Part shown: positions 1 through 8,738 of the stretch, one piece after another | Layout: every line of letters starts with the position of its first letter | Numbering within the stretch: the first letter of the stretch is position 1 | NCBI GenBank assembly: GCA_003819815.1 | Contig: RPQJ01000030.1 | Location: forward strand, 1 to 32,312 | Source: Lysobacterales bacterium | Lineage (GTDB): Bacteria; Pseudomonadota; Gammaproteobacteria; Steroidobacterales; Steroidobacteraceae | Length of the DNA: 32,312 nucleotides | Reading direction: 5' to 3' | Program-made: the position numbers and the translations under genes | The notes under the pieces: generated by a model | The model's database searches: none | Seen by the model: the letters and a program-made list of their open reading frames with translations, nothing else | What the model was told of the DNA's origin: nothing

Positions 1-2
1 CG

Positions 3-1610
3 ACGGTCGCTTTACCGGCGAACGCCAAGGGTTCGGGGCAGGTGGCGGGCGTACTGAACGCTCGGGCGCTCGATGCGGCGACACTCGAATTTCCGCTGCC
101 CGACGGGCAGGTCCTGATCGCGTTGCAGGCACACGTGTCCAATGACAGTCGGCTGGAAACGCGGACGTGGACCGGCCGCATCGCGGGCTCACCGGGCGAT
201 CTTGTGTTGCTCGCGCAGCGTCGCGAAACGATCGTCGGGTTCGTGAGCAGCAGGGGGAAGATCTTCGAGATCCTCCCGGGCGTATCGGGCGAGCATGTGC
301 TGTTCGAAGTACAGAGCCCGCGGATGACGGTCACTGACGCAGTTCGCATGCCCGTCGAGTGCTCTCCGGGTGAGCCACGATTCGATGGCAGCGTCGTCGG
401 CAGCCTGTCCGCCACGTTGGTTCCGGTTGTGCAGGACCTGCTCGTCGTCTACACGCCCGCGGCGGGCGCGACACGGTCGCTGGCGGTCCTCGAAAGCATG
501 ATCGTCGCCGCCGTGGAGGCCGCAAACGCGTCGTACCGGCAGAGCGCGGTCAACGTTACGCTGAGTCTCGTCGGGCTGCAGGTGACCGATGTTGCCGAAG
601 GTCCCGGCATGGCCGACACCCTGCAGGCCCTCGGTCGCGACGCTGAGTGCATCGAAATGCGCAATAGCCTGGGCGCCGACATCGTGCTGCTCATCACCGA
701 AACAGCAGAAGAGGAATGGTGCGGATACGCCTACATCATGAAGTCGAATTCGACGCAGTGCGCGCCCTTTGCTTACGCTGTCGTGCGCTCGGACTGTCTC
801 AGCAGCCAGGCTCTGACGCATGAAATCGGCCATGTGCAGGGCGTGGCGCACGATCGAGAGACGGGCGGGAATCCGGGGGCCTTGCCATATGCCCACGGAT
901 ATCGACGTTGCACCCAGGACGGCACGGCGTTCCACGACATCATGGCTTATCGTTGCAAGAACACTCCCTGCGCCTCGCTGGCGACGTTCGCGAGTCCGGA
1001 CATCTACTACCTCGGCCATCCAACCGGCATCAGCTACGAGCTCGACCCGGCACAGTCAGCGGACGCCGTGCGGGCACTGAACGAGACGGGCCCAACCGTC
1101 GCCGGCTTTCGGACGACAGGACTGACGCCTCCTTCGGGACCCCTGTCTCTTGCGGCAAGCATGACGTCGACCGGCAGCGTGGACCTCACCTGGACGGACC
1201 ATGCAGACGACGAGGCGGGATTCGTGGTCGAGCGGACTACCGATGGCGTGAGTTTCGTGCAGATGGCCCGGCTCAGCGCGAACGTCAATCGCCATTCGGA
1301 CGGCACCACAAACCTGATGACCGTCTATTCCTACCGTGTGGCGGCGTACAACAGCGCGGGCCAGTCTCCATACTCCAACGTCGCCACCGTGAGGGCGACG
1401 CCAGGTGGCGATGACGGCGGTGGGCAACGTGGCAAAGGAGGAGGAGCCGCCGATGCATGGCTGGTCATCGCGGGGCTCGTGCTTCTTCTGGCGCATCGGG
1501 CGTCCGGGCGCGACCCGGTTGCCGTCTCGCGCGCCACAGCTCCCCGGCGAAGCTTCTCTTTCCGAAAGGCGCCGAACGAGCGGCCGCTGCGTTTCGATTC
1601 CGGCCGTTGA
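3..1610 (+). CDS. Secreted/membrane-anchored metzincin-type zinc metalloprotease (reprolysin-like) with FN3 domain and Gly-rich + TM C-terminal tail; 5' end truncated by window
   Basis: Contains HEIGHVQGVAHD (HExxHxxGxxHD metzincin zinc motif), an FN3-like segment (PLSLAASMTSTGSVDLTWTDHADDEAGFVVERTTDG...YSYRVAAYNSAGQSPYSNVATV), then GGDDGGGQRGKGGG + hydrophobic AWLVIAGLVLLLA + basic residues. The reading frame is open to the window edge upstream of the listed GTG at 42. Confidence 0.85.
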   Translation, partial: TVALPANAKGSGQVAGVLNARALDAATLEFPLPDGQVLIALQAHVSNDSRLETRTWTGRIAGSPGDLVLLAQRRETIVGFVSSRGKIFEILPGVSGEHVLFEVQSPRMTVTDAVRMPVECSPGEPRFDGSVVGSLSATLVPVVQDLLVVYTPAAGATRSLAVLESMIVAAVEAANASYRQSAVNVTLSLVGLQVTDVAEGPGMADTLQALGRDAECIEMRNSLGADIVLLITETAEEEWCGYAYIMKSNSTQCAPFAYAVVRSDCLSSQALTHEIGHVQGVAHDRETGGNPGALPYAHGYRRCTQDGTAFHDIMAYRCKNTPCASLATFASPDIYYLGHPTGISYELDPAQSADAVRALNETGPTVAGFRTTGLTPPSGPLSLAASMTSTGSVDLTWTDHADDEAGFVVERTTDGVSFVQMARLSANVNRHSDGTTNLMTVYSYRVAAYNSAGQSPYSNVATVRATPGGDDGGGQRGKGGGAADAWLVIAGLVLLLAHRASGRDPVAVSRATAPRRSFSFRKAPNERPLRFDSGR

Positions 1611-1673
1611 ACGTAGCGATGAAGTGTCCTCGGGGCGACGGCGGAAATGTCAGACTGTTCCAAGCCGTCCAGT

Positions 1674-1719
1674 CGTGACTGATCTTCCGCTTCGGGCCTG
1701 AACGAGCGGCTCAGTCACG
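1674..1719. other. Intergenic stem-loop (9-bp perfect outer arms)
   Basis: CGTGACTGA (1674-1682) / TCAGTCACG (1711-1719), with an inner CCGCT/AGCGG pairing; no T-tract follows. Confidence 0.5.
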
Positions 1720-1767
1720 GCAGACCGGACCCGCCTGGCTACCGTCGCCGACGCCCTGGAGGTCGAC

Positions 1768-2697
1768 ATGACGACATACCCCATCGACCGCCGCACCGCC
1801 GTGAAGCTGCTGGCCGCCGCCACCGCTGCAGCACTGGCGCCGTCCGGCTTCACCGCCGCAGGGGCCGACAGCATGACCACCCGCAAGGTACCGATGTCTG
1901 GCGAGGAGATTCCGGTGATCGGCATGGGCTCGTCCGGCACGTTCGACGTTGGCAGCGATGCAGCGAGTCGCGACGGGCTGCGCGGCGTGTTGCAGGCGCT
2001 AACGGACGCGGGCGGCAGCGTTATTGACACGTCGCCGATGTACGGACGCGCCGAGACGGTGCTTGGCGACCTGATCGAAGAGCTCCGCCCCACGTCGACG
2101 CTGTGGTACGCGACCAAGGTCTGGACGCGGGGACGCGAGGCGGGCGCGAAGCAGATCGAAGAGTCGTTTGCCCTCCTGCGCACGAAGCGGCTGGACCTGC
2201 TGCAGATCCACAACCTGCTCGACTGGCGCGAGCACCTGCCGACGCTGCGTGCGCTCGGCGAGGCGGGCCGCGTGCGCTACGTCGGCATCACGCACTACCG
2301 CGCCGACGCCCACGCCGAGCTCGAGCGCGTGCTGCGCGAGGAGCGCTTCGACTGGCTGCAGGTCAACTACTCGCTGGGCGAGCGGGAGGCGGACGCGCGG
2401 CTGCTGCCGTTCTGCCGCGAGCAAGGCATTGCGGTAATGGCCAACCGGCCGTTCGCGGACGGTGCGCTGTTCGAGCGCGTGCGCGGTCGCTCGCTGCCGC
2501 CGCTCGCGGCCGAGCTCGGGTGTACGAGCTGGGCACAGTACTTCCTCAAGTGGATCGTCTCCCACCCCGCGGTCACCTGCGTGATTCCCGCGACGTCGAA
2601 GCCGCGCCACATGCTGGACAACGTCGCGGCAGGCCGCGGCCCGATGCCCGACGAGCGGCAGAGGGCGCGAATGTTCGAGGAGTTCGAGGCCTCGTGA
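1768..2697 (+). CDS. Aldo/keto reductase family protein with Tat signal peptide
   Basis: N-terminus DRRTAVKLLAAATAAALAPSGFTAAGA (Tat RR motif and Ala-rich h-region); AKR motifs DTSPMYGRAETVLGDLI, LLQIHNLLDW, VRYVGITHY. Confidence 0.88.
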   Translation: MTTYPIDRRTAVKLLAAATAAALAPSGFTAAGADSMTTRKVPMSGEEIPVIGMGSSGTFDVGSDAASRDGLRGVLQALTDAGGSVIDTSPMYGRAETVLGDLIEELRPTSTLWYATKVWTRGREAGAKQIEESFALLRTKRLDLLQIHNLLDWREHLPTLRALGEAGRVRYVGITHYRADAHAELERVLREERFDWLQVNYSLGEREADARLLPFCREQGIAVMANRPFADGALFERVRGRSLPPLAAELGCTSWAQYFLKWIVSHPAVTCVIPATSKPRHMLDNVAAGRGPMPDERQRARMFEEFEAS

Positions 2698-2725
2698 AGC
2701 CCATCGCAACCATGCAGGGAATGCC

Positions 2726-3121
2726 ATGACGCTGCTCCACTGGAACCCCAACCTCAGCATCGGCATCGCCGAGGTCGATCGCGAGCACCGCGAGTTCGTC
2801 GACCTCGTGAACCGGCTGCATGCCGAACTCGGGCCAGCGCGCACGGGCCCGACCGCAGCCGCCTTCGTGCGGCGCGTGCAGGCGGACGTCGCGGCGCACT
2901 TCGCCCACGAGGAACAGGCGATGCGCGAGCGCGGCTACGAGGCGCTTGCGGAGCACCGTGCGAGCCACGTCCACCTGCTCGAGGAGCTCGGCGACGCACT
3001 GCGCGAGCTCGACGCCGGGCTGCCGCTCAACGACGAGCGGTTCGCGCGGTGGCTGTCCGCGTGGCTCGCGGATCACTTCCAGCTGCACGACGCGCGGTTC
3101 CAGCGGTACCCGGCACGCTGA
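2726..3121 (+). CDS. Bacteriohemerythrin
   Basis: LLHWNPNLSIGIAEVDREHREFVDLVNRLH, AHFAHEEQAM, EHRASHVHLL, DHFQLHDARF: the hemerythrin H/HxxxE/HxxxH/HxxxxD iron-ligand pattern. Confidence 0.92.
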   Translation: MTLLHWNPNLSIGIAEVDREHREFVDLVNRLHAELGPARTGPTAAAFVRRVQADVAAHFAHEEQAMRERGYEALAEHRASHVHLLEELGDALRELDAGLPLNDERFARWLSAWLADHFQLHDARFQRYPAR

Positions 3122-3227
3122 GCGGAACGCGACCGCGGTCACGCCCCGGACGGCGCGGCGCGGGCGCGGCGATCGGGGGCGGCGGCCTGCAGTACACTCG
3201 TGGCTGCACTGGCCTCCCGGAGTTTCG

Positions 3228-4232
3228 ATGGACCAGGTAAGCGTCGCAGTCGTCGGCGCCGGCATCGCCGGCCTCACCTGCGCGCGCGAGCTCGCCCGCG
3301 CCGAGGCCCGGGTGACCGTCTTCGAGCGCTCGCGCGGCCTCGGCGGCCGGCTCGGCACCCGTCGTCAGGGCAACTTTGCCTTCGACCACGGCGCGCAGTT
3401 CGTCACCGCGCGCAGCCGTCCGTTCGTCAAGTACGTCGAGATCGCGGGGCGCGCAGGCGTCGTCCTGCCGTGGCGGCCGCGGATCCTCGAGGACGACCGG
3501 GCGTGGGACGCCCCGATCGAGGAATGGCACGTCGGCGCGCCGGGCATGAGCGCGCTGGTCCGGCCGCTCGCACGCGGGCTCGACGTCATGATGGGCGTCG
3601 GGGTGAACGAACTGCTGCAGGGGCAGCGCGGCTGGGAAGTACAGACGGACTCCGGTCGTGCGCCCCGCACTTTCGATGCGGTGGCGGTCGCCGTGCCCGC
3701 GCCGCAGGCGCTCGCTCTGCTCGGCCCGCACGGGCGGACGTTCCGTCACATCGCAGACGTGCGCATGGCGCCGTGCTGGGCTGCGATGGTGACGTTCGAC
3801 GCACCGGTCGACGTCGGGGCCGAGGTGCGCCGCTGGACGACCGGCGCGCTCTCGTGGGCGGCCTGCGATTCGAGCAAGCCCGGGCGCCCGGTCGGGCCGC
3901 AGGCCTGGACGCTGCACGCCTCGGTGCCTTGGTCGCGCGAGCACCTCGAAGCCGACTCGCAGGAAGTGGCCCGCCTGCTGCTGCACGAGTTCGGGCGCTC
4001 GACCGGGACGCCGCTGCCAGCGCCGTCGCACCTGGCCGCGCATCGCTGGCGTCACGCCTACGCCGAGCAGGCGCTCGGCCTGCCCTGCCTGGTCGACGAG
4101 GAGATCGCCGCCGGCGCGTGCGGCGACTGGTGCATCGCGCCCCGGGTCGAGGCGGCCTACGAGAGCGGCCGCACGCTCGCGCACTCGTTGCTGTCGACGG
4201 TCGGACTCGCCTCGCCCGCCCTGCTGCGCTGA
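3228..4232 (+). CDS. FAD-dependent amine oxidase / renalase-like NAD(P)-binding protein
   Basis: ATG at 3228; VSVAVVGAGIAGLTCARELARAEARVTVFERSRGLGGRLGTRR dinucleotide-binding fold, FDHGAQFVTARS. The ORF track extends it upstream artefactually to 2820. Confidence 0.88.
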   Translation: MDQVSVAVVGAGIAGLTCARELARAEARVTVFERSRGLGGRLGTRRQGNFAFDHGAQFVTARSRPFVKYVEIAGRAGVVLPWRPRILEDDRAWDAPIEEWHVGAPGMSALVRPLARGLDVMMGVGVNELLQGQRGWEVQTDSGRAPRTFDAVAVAVPAPQALALLGPHGRTFRHIADVRMAPCWAAMVTFDAPVDVGAEVRRWTTGALSWAACDSSKPGRPVGPQAWTLHASVPWSREHLEADSQEVARLLLHEFGRSTGTPLPAPSHLAAHRWRHAYAEQALGLPCLVDEEIAAGACGDWCIAPRVEAAYESGRTLAHSLLSTVGLASPALLR

Positions 4233-4233
4233 G

Positions 4234-5229
4234 TCACGGCAGCGGCCGCGTCCGTTCCGCCGACGCCCCGGGCCGCAGCAGCCGGAGCCTCGCGCCGTCC
4301 CTGGCGAGGAGTTCGTAGAGTCCCCAGAGCGAGACCGCTACAAGCAGCGGCAGCACCTCGTAGATCACGCGATAGAGAAGCACCGATGCGAGCAGTTCCT
4401 CGGGCGGCACGTGCGGCAGCAGGAGCAGCAGCATCGACTCGAGGACGCCGAGCCCCGCCGGTACGTGGCTCACGACGCCGACCAGGACGCTCGAGAGGTA
4501 CACGGCGACGAACGGAAGGAAGGCCAGGTTCGCGGACTCCGGCAGCAACAGGTAGAGGATCGACGCGATCAGGCACACGTCGATCAGCCCCACTGCGATC
4601 TGCAGCCACGTGAACCGCGGCGTCGGCAGGTTCACGGCCCAGCCGCCGAGCCGGATCGGCGCCTTGCGACGGTGCACGAACACGACATAGGCGAGGTCCT
4701 TCGCGAGACCCACGCAGCCGAGCACGACGAGCCAGTGGGACGGCACGCGGAAGATCGCCTCGAGCCGATCGGCGGCGAACACGAGCGCGAGGTCGATCAG
4801 CAGGCCGAACGCGAGCGCGTACGGCATCGAGACGAGCAGGACGGTCGCGCCGACCTCGGTCGCGCTGAACCCCGCGGGCGCGTACATCCGGTAGCGCAGC
4901 GCGCTGCCGCTCAGTACGGTCTGGCCGAGCGCGTGACCGAGTGGAAACGCGATCAGCGCCGTGAGCGCCGGCTTCGCGCGGCCGATGCAGTGCTTCACGT
5001 AGCGAACGGCCGCGACTTCGAACGCCGCGAGCGTCGCGAAGGCGCCCGCCGCGCAGGCTGCGGCCAGCAGCAGGCGCTCGACGGGCATCGCCCGCACGTT
5101 CGCGATCACGTCGGCGACGTTGATGCGCTGGAAGGTGCGGTACAGGACCCACGCCGCGAGGCCCGCGATGACGAGGCTGGCCGCGGCACCGAGGATGCGC
5201 TTCAGCCGGCTGTGGCGCGGATCGGGCAT
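4234..5229 (-). CDS. Lysylphosphatidylglycerol synthase TM-region / UPF0104 (YbhN-like) multi-pass membrane protein
   Basis: Polytopic protein; motifs FPLGHALGQTVLSGSALRYRMYAPAGFSATEVG and VVSHVPAGLGVLESMLLLLL, typical of the LPG_synthase_TM family. Confidence 0.85.
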   Translation of the reverse strand: MPDPRHSRLKRILGAAASLVIAGLAAWVLYRTFQRINVADVIANVRAMPVERLLLAAACAAGAFATLAAFEVAAVRYVKHCIGRAKPALTALIAFPLGHALGQTVLSGSALRYRMYAPAGFSATEVGATVLLVSMPYALAFGLLIDLALVFAADRLEAIFRVPSHWLVVLGCVGLAKDLAYVVFVHRRKAPIRLGGWAVNLPTPRFTWLQIAVGLIDVCLIASILYLLLPESANLAFLPFVAVYLSSVLVGVVSHVPAGLGVLESMLLLLLPHVPPEELLASVLLYRVIYEVLPLLVAVSLWGLYELLARDGARLRLLRPGASAERTRPLP

Positions 5230-5277
5230 GGCCCGATTCTAGGCGTGGCCGACGACCGTGCGCAGGGTCGAGTTGAA

Positions 5278-5296
5278 AAGAATGATTCTCATTTAC
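5278..5296. promoter_or_regulatory. Putative Fur box
   Basis: AAGAATGATTCTCATTTAC; reverse complement core AATGAGAATCATT is identical to the central 13 bp of the GATAATGAGAATCATTATC Fur-box consensus (15/19 over the full site). It lies in the divergent intergenic region between the YbhN-like gene and HiPIP. Confidence 0.6.
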
Positions 5297-5411
5297 CACG
5301 TTGCCGCAGGCGAACCGAAACCATTGGGCGAAAGCGATGTCGAATGAACCGTACCCGCGTATAGAATCCTGTGTTCCCCATTCCGTTTCCGTGGCCGAGG
5401 AGAGTCTCCCG

Positions 5412-5744
5412 ATGACCGACCGTAAGATTGCCCGCCGCGACGTGCTCAAGGGTGCGCTCGTGGGCGTCGCGACCGTTCCGCTGAGCGCCCTGCTCGGCCG
5501 TGCCGAGGCCGCCACCGGCCCCGTCGATCCGAACGAGCCGCAGGCGAAGAGCCTGGGTTACGTGACGGACGCCGCGAAGGTCGACCCGAAGGCGAACCCG
5601 AATTTCAAGCCGGGCCAGCACTGCGCCAATTGCCTGCAGGCGCCCGCCGGCAAGGAAGCGGGCGGCATGGTTCCGTGCAACATCTTCGGCGGCCGCCAGG
5701 TCGCCGCGAAGGGCTGGTGCAAGGTCTGGGTGAAGCGGCCGTAA
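5412..5744 (+). CDS. High-potential iron-sulfur protein (HiPIP), Tat-exported
   Basis: MTDRKIARRDVLKGALVGVATVPLSALLG Tat signal; CANC...C...GWC cysteine spacing (HCANCLQAPAGKEAGGMVPCNIFGGRQVAAKGWCKVWV). Confidence 0.92.
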   Translation: MTDRKIARRDVLKGALVGVATVPLSALLGRAEAATGPVDPNEPQAKSLGYVTDAAKVDPKANPNFKPGQHCANCLQAPAGKEAGGMVPCNIFGGRQVAAKGWCKVWVKRP

Positions 5745-5770
5745 GCCACCGCGCGATCGTGACTCCAGGG

Positions 5771-5810
5771 ACGGCGCGACCGGGGAGACCCGGCCGCGCC
5801 GTCGTCTTTT
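5771..5810 (+). terminator. Rho-independent terminator downstream of HiPIP
   Basis: ACGGCGCG-A-CCGGG-GAGA-CCCGG-C-CGCGCCGT followed by CGTCTTTT. Confidence 0.8.
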
Positions 5811-5903
5811 CGGGAGCGGCCTCGACCCCTTGAAACCTCCGCCTGCGCACGCATCTAGGCCGCATGCAGGGGCCGCGGGTGCGGTCCCCCAGGAGGAAAT
5901 GCG

Positions 5904-6347
5904 ATGCGTGTCATCAAGTGGGAACCCTTCCGTGAGGTCGACGACGTGTTCAACCGCTTCTTCGCCGAGACGCTGCGGCACTGGCCGCGGCCGAATGCGG
6001 AGGCGCGCCCGGCGTTCGACTGGGCTCCGCTCGCCGACGTGAGCGAGACCGAGGCCGAGTACCTGATCAAGGCCGACCTGCCTGCGGTGCGCAAGGAAGA
6101 CGTGAGCGTCACCGTGCAGGACGGCGTGCTCACGCTGTCCGGCGAGCGCCGGCAGGAGCAGCATGCCGAAAGCGAGAAACTGCACCGCGTCGAGCGCAGC
6201 TACGGCAGCTTCGCGCGCCGCTTCGCGCTGCCCGAGAACGCGGACGAGCAGGGCATCCGTGCCGAGTCGCGGGACGGCGTGCTGCTGATCCACATCCCGA
6301 AGCAGAAGGTCGAGCAGCCGCAGCCGCGCCAGATCGAGATCCACTGA
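5904..6347 (+). CDS. Hsp20/alpha-crystallin family small heat shock protein
   Basis: MRVIKWEPFREVDDVFNRFF..., KADLPAVRKEDVSVTVQDGVLTLSGER, RRFALPENADEQGIRAESRDGVLLIHIPK; AGGAGGA ribosome-binding site upstream. Confidence 0.93.
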   Translation: MRVIKWEPFREVDDVFNRFFAETLRHWPRPNAEARPAFDWAPLADVSETEAEYLIKADLPAVRKEDVSVTVQDGVLTLSGERRQEQHAESEKLHRVERSYGSFARRFALPENADEQGIRAESRDGVLLIHIPKQKVEQPQPRQIEIH

Positions 6348-6416
6348 GCCCGCGCCTGCGGGCCGGGTCCCCGGCCTCGCCCCGTCATCACCGGCGGGGC
6401 GCGGTCGCGCCGGCCC

Positions 6417-6422
6417 TATAAT
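6417..6422 (+). promoter_or_regulatory. Possible -10 element (TATAAT) upstream of rraA-like gene
   Basis: CCCTATAATCGGG, 33 bp before the ATG; no convincing -35 seen. Confidence 0.4.
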
Positions 6423-6454
6423 CGGGCTCCTGTCACTCGACTGCGGGACGAGCC

Positions 6455-6940
6455 ATGACGACGACCCATGCCACCGCCGACCTCTGCGACGCCCACGGGG
6501 ACCAGATGCAGGTCTGTGAGCCGCTGTTCACGGCCTACGGAGGCAGGCGCGCGTTCCACGGCCCCGTGAGCACCGTGCGCTGCTTCGAGGACAACTCGCG
6601 GGTCAAGGAAGCCGTCGAGAGTCCCGGCGAGGGCCGCGTGCTCGTCGTCGACGGCGGCGGCTCGCGGCGCCGGGCCCTGCTCGGCGGCAACCTGGGCGTC
6701 GCAGCCGTGAAGAACGGCTGGTCGGGCGTGATCGTCTACGGTTGCATCCGCGACTCGGCCGAACTCGCGCCGCTGCCCCTCGGCGTCCGCGCGCTCGGCA
6801 CGATGCCGCTGCGCAGCGAGAAGCGCGGCGAGGGCGAGCGCGACGTGCCGGTGCGGTTCGCCGGCGTCACGTTCCGTCCGGGCGACCACGTCTACGTCGA
6901 CGAGGACGGCGTCGTGCTCTCTCACGGCCCGCTCGCCTGA
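6455..6940 (+). CDS. rraA: RraA family protein (RNase E inhibitor / HMG-CHA aldolase-like)
   Basis: [111 protein letters not shown]. Confidence 0.9.
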   Translation: MTTTHATADLCDAHGDQMQVCEPLFTAYGGRRAFHGPVSTVRCFEDNSRVKEAVESPGEGRVLVVDGGGSRRRALLGGNLGVAAVKNGWSGVIVYGCIRDSAELAPLPLGVRALGTMPLRSEKRGEGERDVPVRFAGVTFRPGDHVYVDEDGVVLSHGPLA

Positions 6941-6951
6941 GGCGCGCCGCG

Positions 6952-7224
6952 ATGCCCCGCACCGTCTATTGCCAGTACCTGAAGCGCGATGCCGAGGGGC
7001 TCGACCGCCCGCCGTACCCGGGCGAGCTCGGCGAGCGCATCCACGCGCACATCTCGAAGGAGGCGTGGCAGCTGTGGCTGCGCCACCAGACGATGCTCAT
7101 GAACGAGTACCGCCTTTCGCCGATCGAGCCGAAGGCGCGCAAGTTCCTGGTCGAGGAAATGGAGAAGTTCCTCTTCCAGGGCGGGTCGGAAAAGCCCTCG
7201 GGCTACGTGGCACCCGAGTCCTGA
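6952..7224 (+). CDS. yggX: Fe(2+)-trafficking / oxidative damage protection protein YggX
   Basis: [73 protein letters not shown]. Confidence 0.94.
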   Translation: MPRTVYCQYLKRDAEGLDRPPYPGELGERIHAHISKEAWQLWLRHQTMLMNEYRLSPIEPKARKFLVEEMEKFLFQGGSEKPSGYVAPES

Positions 7225-7233
7225 CGGACGCGC

Positions 7234-7647
7234 TCAGCGGCGCCGGGCCGCGACGAGGGCGTGCCACGCGAGCAGCGCCCACGCCGCCATGAACGACAGC
7301 CCGCCGACCGGCGCCACCGCGCCGAACCACCGCGGCGCCCCGGCGGTCATCGCGTAGATCGAGCCGCAGAAGAACACGATCCCCGCGACCACGAGCCGCG
7401 CCGACCAGCGCAGCAGCGGCGTCGGGGACGTCGCCTGCGCGACGAGACCGAGCAGGACGAGCCCGAGTGCGTGGAGCTGCTGGTAGGTCACTCCCGTCCT
7501 GTAGCTCTCGAGCTGCCGCGGCGTTACAAGGTCCTGCAGCCCGTGCGCGCCGAATGCGCCGAGCGCGACCCCGAGCAGCATCAGCGCCGCGCCGCCGCCG
7601 ATGCAGCGTGCGGCGAAGGAGTCGATCATCGCGGGGCTCGGCGTCAT
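7234..7647 (-). CDS. DUF423 (YgdD-like) small membrane protein
   Basis: GVALGAFGAHGLQD...ESYRTGVTYQQLHALGLVLLGL and four hydrophobic segments. Confidence 0.88.
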   Translation of the reverse strand: MTPSPAMIDSFAARCIGGGAALMLLGVALGAFGAHGLQDLVTPRQLESYRTGVTYQQLHALGLVLLGLVAQATSPTPLLRWSARLVVAGIVFFCGSIYAMTAGAPRWFGAVAPVGGLSFMAAWALLAWHALVAARRR

Positions 7648-8738
7648 TCCGCCTCCGTGGCGTTCGTCGCCAGCTCGACCAGCACGGCGATGGGTTTCGG
7701 AAGCCCGACTCGCGCGGGATTCCGAGCATCGTACCAGCGGTAGCGGTCGTCCTCGCGCAGTGCCTCCGCCTTGCCGCCGCAGGCGACGACGAGCGGCCGC
7801 ATCTCGTAGTCGAAATGGCTGAAGGCGTGGCGCAGCACCGTCAGGCTGCGCGGTCGAGCGGCGCCCACGAGCTGCTCACGGCACCACTGCTCCGCGTGGG
7901 CGCGCGTCGGGAATTCCGGCAGGCCCCAGAGGCCGCCCCACACGCCGCTCGGCGGACGGCGTTCGAGCAGCACCTTGTGGCCGCCGCGCATGGCGAGGAC
8001 GAGCCAGCCCTCGCGCACCGGGCGCGGCGCGCGTGGCCGCGGCGACGGCAGGCGCTCCTGCAGGCCGGCGGCGCGTGCCACGCAGTCCGCGTTGAGCGGG
8101 CAGAGCAGGCAGGCGGGCCTCGAGCGCGTGCAGACCGTCGCGCCGAGATCCATGATCGCCTGCGTGTAGTCGGCGAGGCTCCCGTCGGGCAGGCACGCCT
8201 CGGAGAGCGACCACAGGCGCCGGTCGACCGCCGCCTCGCCGGGCGCTCCCTCCACGGCGAACACGCGGGCGAGCACGCGCTTGACGTTGCCGTCGAGGAT
8301 CGGGTGGCGGTCGCCGCGCGAGAGCGCGAGGATCGCGCCGGCCGTGGAGGGGCCGATGCCCGGCAGCGCGACGACGTCCTCGAACGAGCTGGGGAACTCG
8401 CCGCCGTGGCGCGCCACGATCGCCCGTGCCGCGCGCTGAAGGTTGCGCGCCCGCGCGTAGTAGCCGAGCCCGGACCACAGGTGCAGCACTTCGTCGAGCC
8501 GCGCGGACGCGAGCGAGCCGACGTCCGGGAAACGCCGCAGGAAGGCCTCGTAGTAGGGCAACACGGTCGCGACCTGCGTCTGCTGCAGCATGATCTCCGA
8601 GAGCCAGACGCGGTACGGCGTCCGCTCGCGCTGCCACGGCAGGTCCCTGCGACCGTCGGTCGCGTACCACTCGAGGAGCCGCGGTGCGACGCGTCGCGCC
8701 CGCTCGATCTCGCCGGCGGAGAGTGGCTCACTCTCCAC
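7644..8738 (-). CDS. mutY: A/G-specific adenine glycosylase MutY
   Basis: WYATDGRRDLPWQ, TPYRVWLSEIMLQQTQVATVLPYYEAF, ALPGIGPSTAGAILAL, C-x6-C-x2-C-x5-C Fe-S motif (CTRSRPACLLCPLNADC), NUDIX-like C-terminus. The GTG at 8738 is preferred over the track start at 8852, which would run deep into the neighbouring gene. Confidence 0.93.
   Translation of the reverse strand: MESEPLSAGEIERARRVAPRLLEWYATDGRRDLPWQRERTPYRVWLSEIMLQQTQVATVLPYYEAFLRRFPDVGSLASARLDEVLHLWSGLGYYARARNLQRAARAIVARHGGEFPSSFEDVVALPGIGPSTAGAILALSRGDRHPILDGNVKRVLARVFAVEGAPGEAAVDRRLWSLSEACLPDGSLADYTQAIMDLGATVCTRSRPACLLCPLNADCVARAAGLQERLPSPRPRAPRPVREGWLVLAMRGGHKVLLERRPPSGVWGGLWGLPEFPTRAHAEQWCREQLVGAARPRSLTVLRHAFSHFDYEMRPLVVACGGKAEALREDDRYRWYDARNPARVGLPKPIAVLVELATNATEAE

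Noticed and set aside
2820-3227. N-terminal extension of the FAD oxidase ORF
   Set aside because: Overlaps the bacteriohemerythrin gene in another frame; a Rossmann N-terminus begins at the ATG at 3228.
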